Shown here one piece after another: positions 1 to 9,400 of a stretch of DNA of 64,000 bases (positions are counted from its first letter, which is position 1; the number at the start of each line of letters is the position of its first letter). The position numbers were made by a program, and so were the translations under genes. Source of the DNA: CAG-390 sp045636385 (GTDB lineage Bacteria > Bacillota > Clostridia > Oscillospirales > CAG-272); the NCBI GenBank assembly GCA_045636385.1, contig JAZTXK010000030.1:1-64000 (forward strand), given 5' to 3'. The notes under the pieces are model-generated. The model searched no databases. It was not told where the DNA came from and was given only the letters and a program-made list of their open reading frames with translations.

Positions 1-2031
1 AGAGAGTGCGGAATCGCCTGCGGAAACGCCTGCGAGCTGCATATATTCAAGAATTGCAGCCTTTGCCTCCTCGCGGTTGAAGGAGATCGAGGGATAATCG
101 TGGAGGTTATCACGGCTGTTGTTGCCGCTTGCATCCTTGGGGTATGCCCAGGATACGGTGGACATAGGCCAGTAGATGGTCTCTGCCATACCGGTGGAGT
201 AGTAGGAGAGTGCGAGAGAGGTGTTCATAGCGGACATGATAGCCTTACGAACGTAGATGTTGGGAACCTTGCCCGCGTTAACGCCGATGTAACCGTAACC
301 GAGCTGATCGGTGTAGGTCTTCTCGATGCCCTTCTGTGCAAGGCCGTTGATGAGGTCGATGTTAGCCTGAGTGAACTGAGGAGTTACGAAGTGAACCGAG
401 CCGGATTCGAGAGCGGAGATAGCGTTCGAAGCGGAAACTACCTGATAACGAACCTTCTCGATCTTGGGCTGACCCATCATGAAGTTGTTGTTAGCCTTGA
501 AGTAAACGACGTTATCCTTGAAGAAGTCGCCCTCTGCGGGAGTGTCGCTGTTCTGGGAGTCGGTAACCTTGTATGCGCCGGCGCCCATGGGGAGCTTAAC
601 GTTTCTGGAGGACTGAATTACGTTCTTCATATAGTCGAAGGAAGCGTAATCAACGCCGAACTTGTTGTTCGCAACGTCAACGGTGTAGCCCTCTGCGTAG
701 TAGTGCTGGGGAGCAACCGAGAACGCGAAGTTCCAGATAGCCTTGGGGTCGGTGCCGTTGATGGTGATCTGAAGAACGTCGTATTCCTCAGCATTTACGG
801 GCTTGCCGTCAGCATCGTGCTCGTGAGCAACGGTGTAGGTGCCGTTAGATGCGGTTACGGAGGTAACATCGGTGGTGTGACCGAGGGAAACGATACCCGA
901 GATATTGGGAACGGTAAGCTCGCCGTCCTTCATGTTAGCGCGAAGGATAACCTCCTTTGCCTTTGCGGCGTAGGTGGTGCGGAGCTTGTTAGCGGTTGCC
1001 CAGTAGGAGAGGATGATGTCGAGCTCCTGCTCGATCTTGGAGTTGTAAACGTAGTCGATAGCGGAGTTCATATCGGTAACAACGTCGGAGTTGTAAAGGC
1101 GGGTGACCTTTTCGATCTTCGACTTGATATCCTTATTGGTTGCGGGATCCTTTGCGTACTCAACGGTAACGTAGCCCTCTGCGTACATGAAGGAGGTTAC
1201 CTCGTCGAATTCGCCGGTGGACTTATAGGGCTCCTCGAGGTATGCTTCCTTTGCGGAGATATAGTCGGTGCCGAGCTCTTCCTTGAAGAGGCGGAGAGCT
1301 TCCTCGTAGTCTGCGAGGAGGGTTGCGGTGGTTACCTCAGCGGCGTTGTTCGAAACGGCGTTGATATAACCCGAGGAGAGGGAGTGCTTATTGATGGCGT
1401 CAACCATCTTGGAGTAATCTGCGCTGTAAGAGCCTGCGGTCTGGGTCTTGCCGACGGAGCGGAAGAGGTTGATAAGCTCATTGAGACGGTTCTGCGCGCG
1501 ATCGTTTGCGGCAGAGGTGATGGTATCGTCAACGTCGGTAGAGCCCGAGCCGATGGTCTGGGTGCGGTAGTCCTGAAGACCTACGATATCGGTCGAGTAC
1601 ATAGTCGAAGAACCGGTATATACGGGATCGAGGTAAACGTAGAGGTTGAAGAGGACGTCCTCCATGGTCATGGGGTGACCGTCGGAGTAGACGATATCGT
1701 TCTTGAGAACGAAGGTGTAGGTGGTCTTGTCGGTAGCGGAATCGTAGTTGACAACGTAGTCGAGAACTGCGACGGAGTGATCCTTACCGTAAGCAACGGC
1801 AACGTCACCGTTCACGTAGTCGGAGCCGAGCATACCGACCTGAGTCATCGAAACGATGGTGGCATCGGCACCGGTGGTAGAGAAGAAGGGGTTGAAGAGA
1901 CCGTCGAGCTCTTCGGTCATGATTACGAGCGCGTCGGGTGCAGAGCCCGTAGTGCTGCACGCTGTGGTCGATGCGAGAACGCCTAAGAGCATAACGGCGG
2001 CAAGCATCAGTGAGAGAATTCTCTTTGACAT
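1..2031 (-). CDS. Extracellular solute-binding protein family 5, lipoprotein, C-terminus cut by window edge
   Basis: Likely captures peptides or similar ligands outside the membrane for an ABC importer. The frame is open from the ATG at 2031 to base 1 (677 residues, no stop). A GGAGG ribosome site lies about 9 bases upstream. The signal peptide ends in a cysteine at residue 25 (STTAC), a slightly off-consensus lipobox. The family signature is visible near residues 115-130 as VYSDGHPMTMEDVLFNL. The family is usually 500-550 residues; this one is longer because a helical, charged segment of about 180 residues (roughly 165-340, starting near LNELINLFRSVGK) interrupts the fold. No permease genes are in view; they could lie beyond the edge. 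It follows the lipoprotein gene by 31 bases, so it is probably the third gene of the subtilase operon. Family assignment is firm, ligand unknown. Confidence 0.88.
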   Translation of the reverse strand, partial: MSKRILSLMLAAVMLLGVLASTTACSTTGSAPDALVIMTEELDGLFNPFFSTTGADATIVSMTQVGMLGSDYVNGDVAVAYGKDHSVAVLDYVVNYDSATDKTTYTFVLKNDIVYSDGHPMTMEDVLFNLYVYLDPVYTGSSTMYSTDIVGLQDYRTQTIGSGSTDVDDTITSAANDRAQNRLNELINLFRSVGKTQTAGSYSADYSKMVDAINKHSLSSGYINAVSNNAAEVTTATLLADYEEALRLFKEELGTDYISAKEAYLEEPYKSTGEFDEVTSFMYAEGYVTVEYAKDPATNKDIKSKIEKVTRLYNSDVVTDMNSAIDYVYNSKIEQELDIILSYWATANKLRTTYAAKAKEVILRANMKDGELTVPNISGIVSLGHTTDVTSVTASNGTYTVAHEHDADGKPVNAEEYDVLQITINGTDPKAIWNFAFSVAPQHYYAEGYTVDVANNKFGVDYASFDYMKNVIQSSRNVKLPMGAGAYKVTDSQNSDTPAEGDFFKDNVVYFKANNNFMMGQPKIEKVRYQVVSASNAISALESGSVHFVTPQFTQANIDLINGLAQKGIEKTYTDQLGYGYIGVNAGKVPNIYVRKAIMSAMNTSLALSYYSTGMAETIYWPMSTVSWAYPKDASGNNSRDNLHDYPSISFNREEAKAAILEYMQLAGVSAGDSALS

Positions 2032-2062
2032 TTTAATTTCCTCCATTTTGTATATCAAAAAA

Positions 2063-3421
2063 TTAATTCAAGAATGTGAGCGTGATCTCGCCCGAGGCAG
2101 GATCTGTAACGATCGAGATCTTGCTTTCTGCTCCCTCGGCGAGAGATACCTTGATGCCCGAGAGCGAAATGCTTCTGTTATCGCCGTTTCCGACGAGCGC
2201 GCCGAGCGAGTATTCCTGCGGATAGATGTCGCCCGAGATAATGAATTCGGAGCCTTCAACGGTGATGCCGTCAAGTGCAGCGTCTGCGGAGAGCTGACCG
2301 CAAAGGAGTCCGAATGCCGAGCCCTGCATACGCGAGCCTGCGGCAAGGGTGTATTTGATATTCTCAAATTTTACGTTCTTTATCGACGCGCCCGAGGAGA
2401 GCGAGCCGAAGAGACCGCCGTTGGTCTTTGAGTTATCTGCCTGAATAAAGGTAATGTTTGAGAATTTGTGGCCGTTACCCTCGATCTTGCCGGCGAAAGC
2501 ACCGCCCGCGAGTGCCGCGGACCAGTTCAGACCGGTGAAGTCGAGGTCTGCTTCGATGTAGTAGCATCCGCCGAGCTTGCTGTTCTTGACGAACTGTTCG
2601 GCAGTCGAGATGCGATACCATTCGCCCTCGGCGAATTTGGTGTAGACGCAGATCTTTTCGGTCGCGCCGATACCGTGCTCGTAGTCGATGTCGCCCGAAA
2701 GCGTTTCGGTTACGGGCATAGTCATTGCCTCGTCAAGAAATGCGCCGACGAAGGTCTTGCCATCGATCTCGGGGAAGGAATTCATATTGAGCTTGCCCGA
2801 GGTGAGATCCCACGCGGGAACGTCGAGCGAAATGAGCTGCTTTGATTCGTAAAGATCGAAGCCGCCCTCCGCATTCTGAACGTAGAATTCAAAGTTGAAG
2901 TAGGGGATCCAAGCTGCGTAAAGCGTGAGGAAGGGCTCCTCGGAGCTGTAATTGCCCTCGGGAACCGAAAGGGCATCGGTTTCGAAGTTCCAGCGTCCCG
3001 AGTAGGTGTAGCCCTGCTCAAGTCCCGACTCGGAGGTCGGTCTGCCGTACGCGTCAAGGGGATTGCCCGATGCGTCGGTACGGAGCGAGCACTCGCGGTA
3101 CCATCCTGCGAAGAAGCAGCCGTTTTTCGAAATTCCGAAGGCGCGGTCGCCGCGGCGGCTGTCATCGGGAGTGATGAGCTTTAGCTGATAATTGCCCGAA
3201 GCGTCCTTTTTCGCGTCCGCGAGGCTGAACACGTCAACGACCTGAACGTTTTCCGTGTTGGCGAAAGCACCGCCGCAAGGATCGAAACGTACGCTGACCG
3301 TATACCCCTCTTTATCGAGCCCCTCGTAGGGGAGCTCCCATTGGGAGCATCCCGCGAGGACACAGAGGACGGTAAGCATAGCCGCAAGAAGCGCGGTGAG
3401 CTTGATTTTAGTCATTTTCAT
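2063..3421 (-). CDS. Cell-surface lipoprotein with InlB-like repeat and GLUG-like region
   Basis: A 452-residue predicted surface lipoprotein. The start at 3421 gives MKMTKIKLTALLAAM and a clean lipobox LAGC with the cysteine at 25; an upstream in-frame start at 3460 would put a long charged leader before the signal and is less likely. An AAGGAG sits about 15 bases upstream. Residues about 38-105 resemble an InlB B-repeat (Listeria-Bacteroides repeat) ending in FAGWYREC, and a second YAAW-type strand follows near 170. The C-terminal part (about 275 onward) has YYIEADLDFTGLNW and GLFGSLSSGASIKNVKF, typical of GLUG/beta-helix surface regions. The start overlaps the end of the subtilase gene by 14 bases, which implies translational coupling. 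Such proteins are usually adhesins or ligand binders; no enzyme motif is seen. Confidence 0.8.
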   Translation of the reverse strand: MKMTKIKLTALLAAMLTVLCVLAGCSQWELPYEGLDKEGYTVSVRFDPCGGAFANTENVQVVDVFSLADAKKDASGNYQLKLITPDDSRRGDRAFGISKNGCFFAGWYRECSLRTDASGNPLDAYGRPTSESGLEQGYTYSGRWNFETDALSVPEGNYSSEEPFLTLYAAWIPYFNFEFYVQNAEGGFDLYESKQLISLDVPAWDLTSGKLNMNSFPEIDGKTFVGAFLDEAMTMPVTETLSGDIDYEHGIGATEKICVYTKFAEGEWYRISTAEQFVKNSKLGGCYYIEADLDFTGLNWSAALAGGAFAGKIEGNGHKFSNITFIQADNSKTNGGLFGSLSSGASIKNVKFENIKYTLAAGSRMQGSAFGLLCGQLSADAALDGITVEGSEFIISGDIYPQEYSLGALVGNGDNRSISLSGIKVSLAEGAESKISIVTDPASGEITLTFLN

Positions 3422-6400
3422 TTTTGTCTTTATTTTCTCCTTCCTCTGCCTTATTGGCATTTTTGCCCGTAACGCTGTCCTTGAAGATCAGCGCAAGAAT
3501 AGTGAATACAAGAAGAGTGGTGAGTACGATGAGAATGGTCTCGGTAGCATCGGTCTTGTCCTCGGGCTCGGTTTCTGCGGGAGGCTCGGTCTCGGTGCCG
3601 TTTTCAAGGGTGAGAAGCTTTTCGATTCTCGCCTCTGCCTCGGTCAGCTTCTGGTAATTGGTAACGAGCGCGCGCTGCTCGAGAGTCGAGATCGCATCGT
3701 ATGCCGCGCGTGCAGCCTCAACTGCCGCCTTGTCGTCAAGCGAAACCGTTTCGGGGAGCTTGTCGATGAGGGAGATAGCCGCGAGGGTTACGTCGTCGGC
3801 TGCCGCAGCGCCGAGAAGGACGTTATCGAAGTAGTTGCCGAGGATAAAGGAATCGTAATTCTTACCGTTAGCGGGGCAGACCATAGTGATCTTGTTTTCA
3901 ACGCGACCGATATAGTCGATGAAGTTTGCGCCGTAGTAAACAACGTAGGGCGAGTCGGCGGCGTTCCACATAAAGCAGTCAACGATGCCGAGACCCGAGA
4001 AGATGATCTCCTTGCCGTTTCCGTCAACGAAGTTGTAGTCGCCGGTTGCGGGGATGTTCTCGTAGGATGCGAAGTAGTTATAGTCGAATTCTTCCTCGAG
4101 GATAGGCGCGTTATAGCTCTGGAAGGTTACGAGAGTGAGGCTTTCGCAATCGAAGAACGCCTTGTGACCGATGGAGGCAACCTCCTTGGGAAGCTCAACG
4201 CTCTTGACGTCGCTGCCCGCGAATGCCCATGCGGAAATTCTTGCGGTGCCGTCCGCAACAGTCGCGTTCTTGCCCTCACCCGCGTAGGTGATGAGCTCAA
4301 GACCGTTCGGGATCACGCGGTAGAGCGAGCCGCCGATGACCTTTACGTTCTCGGAGAGATCGTAGTCAAGGGAGATCTCGTCGTAAACCTTGCCGTTGAA
4401 ATCGACCTTGTTGACCTTTGCGAAGGGCTCGAGGACGCACATCGCGAAGGGGTTGTCGCCGATATCGGTGAGCTTTTCGCCGAGGACGACGGTGAAGGGA
4501 GTCTTTTCTTCCTTAATAAAGGCGTGAGAACCGATGAATTCTGCGCCCGAGAGGTCGATCGAGGTAAGTGCGGAGTAAGCGAAGCCGTAGTCACCGACAG
4601 AGGCGATCTTATCGGCATTCGTGAGAGTGGTAAGTGCGGTGCAGTAGCCGAATGCGCCCTCGCTGATCTTGGCACCCTCGGCAAACTTGACAGAGGTGAG
4701 TGCCTCGTTGCCCATAAAGGCATATTCGCCGATCTCGGTTGCCTTTGAGAGGTCGACCGACTTCAGCGCGGTGTAAGCAAAGGCATTGTTGCCGATCTTG
4801 GTGACGTTTGCGAAGGTCATGCTCTCAAGTGCGATACAGTTGTAGAACGCGCTGTCTGCGATCTCGGTGAGTGCCGCGCCCGTCTTGACTGACTTGAGGC
4901 TTCTCATATAGGAGAACGCCGCCTCGCCGATCTTTTCAGCGGAGGAGAGGTCGATCGAGGTTATGATAGGTGCGTGGTAGTGGTAGAGGTAAAGTCCGTC
5001 ATCGTCGGTTGCGATAGTACCGAAGCTCTGATCGAGGTATTCGTAGGTTGCGTCACCCGAGAAGGCGTACGCGCCGATCGACTTGACCTTGGAGAGGTCG
5101 ATCTTCTCGAGCTTCGATGCGTTGTAGAACGCGTAGTCACCGATCTCGACGCCCGTTCCGAGCTTGACTTCGGTAAGCTCTGCCGCGCCGTAGAACGCGC
5201 CCTCGCCGAGCTGGACGTTATTGCCGATAGTCAGCGAGTGGATGGGAGAGGTGAATACGTAGTAGTAGATACGGGAGTTATCCTCGAGTCTGTAATACTC
5301 GTAGGTCCAGTTGTCATTGGACTCGGAGCGGAATGCGTTCTTTCCGATAACCGCGCCGTTTCCGATAGTGACGCTCTCGATCTTGCCGCAATCGCGGAAG
5401 GCGTTCGCGCCGACCTCGGCGTTATCCGCGATCTTGACCGAACCAATCTCGGTTCCTCTGAATGCGGAGGTTCCGATATACTTGACAGCCGAAAGATCGG
5501 GAGTTGCCTTGATGGCAGTATTGATGAAGGCGTAGTCGCCGATGTGGGTGAGCTTGCCGAACTCAAAGCTTGCAAGCTCCTCGCAGCCCGCGAATGCGTA
5601 GTTGCCGAGCTTGGTCACGCCGGGAAGCTTGACGGAGGTGAGGTAGGAGTTACCCGAGAATGCACCGTCGCCAACGGTAGTGACAGTTGTGGGAACCTCA
5701 ACGCTCTCAGCAGTGGGAGCGCAGAGAAGAAGTGTTTTTCCGTCTGCGGAAAGGAGGTAGGGCTTATTTGCCTGCGCCTTGAAGGTGGTGTTGCCCTCGG
5801 CTACAGTGAAGGATTCAACCTTTGTGCCGCGGAACGCGTACTCGCCGATAACGGCAACATCCTTACCGATGGTTACGGTAGTCAGGTTCTTACAGTCAGC
5901 AAAGGTTCCTGCGGGGATTACCGATGCGTTGACCGAAATTTCCTTGAGTGCCTCGCACTTTGCAAATACGTACTGACCGAGCTTGATCTTTTCAGCCTCG
6001 ATAACTACGGTCTTGAGCTTGGTACAGCCCGAGAAAGCGTAGGAAGCGACAGACTTGGTCTTTTCGGAGAGAGTGAGCTTCTGGAGATTCTTGTTGTTTG
6101 CGAATGCGTATTCGCCGAGCGCAACGCCCTCGGTAAGGGTGATGGCGCCCGAAATGTTACAGTCCATAAACGCCTTTTCGTTGATGAACTTGACGTTTCC
6201 GATACCCTCGACGGAGACGAGCGAGATACAACCCGCGAATGCGCCGTAGTCGATGGTGGTAAGAGTGGAGGGAAGAACGACGCGCTTGAGCGCGGTCAGG
6301 TTAGCGAACGCGAAGCGTCCGATCTTTTCAACGCCCTCGGGGATGATTACCTCCTCGATGGTGTTGTCGCCGAGGTACCACATCTTGGTGGTCTCGGGAA

Positions 6401-9400
6401 CCTCCTCGGAGATCTCGTCCTCCTCGGTCTTGGGAACGTAGTCGAAGTTTGCAAATGCGTACTGTCCGATCTCGGTGATCGCGAGTGTCTCGGGGAAGGT
6501 TACGGTTCCGCCGAGTCCGAAGTAGTGCGAGAGCGAGGGGCCGGAGGTGATCCAGGGCTCCTTGACCTCAACGGAGATCGACTTGGAGTAGTAGGTTGCC
6601 TTGCCGTCCATTTCGACGTTGACCGAAATGCTTGCAAAGCCCTCGGCAACCGCCGTGATCGTGCCGTTTTCGTCAACGGTTACGATATTATCGTTGCTCG
6701 ACTCGAATACGACCTTGGTGTCCTTCGGGAAGAAGGCGTCGAGCTGATAGCGGAGGATGACCGACTCGGAGGGGAACATCGAGAGGAAGTAGTTCTCGCC
6801 GACGAACTTACGCTCGTCACCGTCCGCGCCGATGTCACGCGAGGTGGAATCGAGCTGATAGTATGCTTTCTTTGTGTAGTAGCCGGTCAGGACGAAGTTG
6901 TCGGTGACGGGCTTATCGAATTTCTGGAATCCCTCGTCGCCCTCGCCGAGAACGGTAAGTGCGAGATGCGCCGTCTTCTTGGTAACGGGATCGCGCGCAA
7001 CGATTCTGGTTACACCGGGCTCGAGAGCGATGACCTTATTGCCGACGATATCGGCAACGTTCATGTTGGTGGAGTAGTACTGAAGGAGCTCGCTCCACTC
7101 GGTGCCGGGGTAGAGAATGGGATGGAGTTCGTAGGTCTGGTTGGGGGAGAGGGTGATGCTTTCTTCCTCAAAGTACATATCAACGTACTCGTCGGGAAGA
7201 GTAAGCTCGTAGGTCGCGGTGTTAAGCGCGTAGTCGTAGGTAACGACCGTGAGGGTGTTTGCGTTAGCCGCGTTTTCCTTGATCTGCTGTACGTAATCGG
7301 TCAGCTCGTAAACAACGTAGGAGGTCGAGTTGAAGTCGGAGTAGATCGAGGTGATGTATTGGTCAAACGCGCTGAAGACGAATTCGTCGTTTCCGTCCAT
7401 TCCGACGTAACCGAACTGCGCGCCCATCGAATAGTGGTTGTCGTAAATGGCAACCTTGGCGTAAAGACGGGTCTTTTCAGCCGAGCGGTCGTATTCGGTG
7501 TAGTACTCAACGCCGGTAACCGCGGGTGCGGAGAAGTCGACGTAGAGGGGGAAGGAGAAGGTGTTGTTGAGGTTGGTGCTCTCGCCGCCGTCGCCGTAAT
7601 CAAGGAAGCCCTTGAGGGTTACGGTGTAGCGGGTGTTATTTTCAAGCTCCTGCTCGTAAGCGTCGAAGCCGATCTGAATGTTAGCGGGGTAGATCGAACC
7701 GCCGTCACCGTAAGACTTACGGATATCCTTTTCGGTCTTGGTGAATACGACCTCGCCGGTTGCATCGTTGGTGATGGTGATCTCGATGCGCTCGGCACTT
7801 CTGAGAAGTCCGCCCCAAACGTATTCAAGCGAGTGAACGGTACCCTCGACGTTCGAGATCGAGATATACTTGCGGTCAGCCGCGATGAGCTTGGACGCGG
7901 GGTTCTGCTCGAAGTAGTAAGCTCCGAGGAAGGAAACGTAATCCTGATAGAGAGAACCTACGGGACGGGTCGCGTACGCATCGGGGAGAGTCTTGTCGGC
8001 AAGGTCGATCGAATCGTCGATCTCGTCGGCGTTGGTCTCAAAGTAGTCGATGTCAAAGAGGGGAGCAACGGTCCAGTCGCCGTAGAAGGCGAGGAAGGGA
8101 GCCGAGAGGTTGATCTCGGTGCCTGCGGTTGCGGTGAGAGTTACGAAGCCCTCGATATACATACCGTTCTCGAAGCGGTTGAGGTATTCCTTATCCGCAT
8201 CCGAGATGGTAACGGTAACGGTCACGTCTGCGGTCGCGCCTGCGGAAACGGTGAGGTTCTTGCCGTTCAGAGTGCCGCCCGAAACGTTGGTGATCTCAAC
8301 GGTGGTGCCGTTCTCGAGGAGGTAACCCTGCTCGTCAACGGTGTACTTACCGTCGTTTGTCTTGGTATCGCTGATACCTTCGGTCATAACAATTGCTGAT
8401 ATATCGTAGGAAAGTGAAGAAGAACCGAAATTATATACTGAGAAATTGAGGGTGTAAACGCCCGTCTTTGCGGGGTCGTCGCCAAGCTCGATCTTGGACT
8501 TATCCATAATGCTTCCGTCCTTACGGCTCTTTGTGAGGATGTAGGCATCTGTCGCGATCGCGCTTGTCAGATTTGCAAGACCCGCGCCCTGCTTTCTTAC
8601 GGCGTAGGGCAGACCGTTTTTATTGATAACGATGTCAGCGGTGGACATGAGAAGTCGGTTAACGATAGCCGCGATCTCGACGTTGTTGTCGGCAATTGCG
8701 GGGAAGTTCTCACGAACGTACTGACGGAGGATAGCAACGAGACCCGAAACGTTGGGGCAAGCCATCGAGGTACCCGAAATTCTGTCGTAATCCTGACCGG
8801 GTACGGAGGAGAGGATCATACCGCCGTGTGCGGTGATCTCGGGCTTGATCTCAAGGTCGGGAGAGGGACCCCAGGAGGAGAAGTCGGACATGAAGGGGCC
8901 CGAGGTCTGCTCGCGGGAGATCTTGAGCTTGCCTGTGCCGACAGCCGCGAGCATTTCGCCCTCGTCCTGGCTGATCGAGCAGACAGCAAGCTTCGCGTCG
9001 CCGACGGTCATCTTGATATCACCCGCAACGTTGTTGTAGATGATGATACCTGCCGCGCCCTTCTGCTCTGCGACCTGTGCCTTTTCCTCAAAGGTGGTCG
9101 AGCCTCGGCTTACGAGAACGATTTTACCTTCGACCTCAATGCCGGTATAGTCTGCCGAGCGTCCCGCGCCGGGAATGGTAACGAAATCGTATTCAGCCTC
9201 GTTCATTCCCTCGGGGAGAAGGTCGGCTACGAATTCCTTTTCCTCGGAAACTCGGTCGGTGGACTCGATGTAGTAGATGATGGTCTCGCCGAAGAGCATA
9301 TAGGGAGTCTTCGCGCCGTTGACCGATGCAACCGAGAGCGCACCCTTGTATGTAGAGGGAGAACCGACGGTACCGTTGTCGGGGTTGGAGGTCAGACCGA

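Noticed and set aside
100..1986. A 628-codon open frame on the plus strand near the left edge
   Set aside because: Antisense of the solute-binding protein, which has the signal peptide, ribosome site and family signature.
4974..8399. A 1141-codon open frame on the plus strand, opposite the subtilase
   Set aside because: It is the antisense of the leucine-rich-repeat region; codon bias of the real gene leaves the other strand open. No ribosome site or domain.
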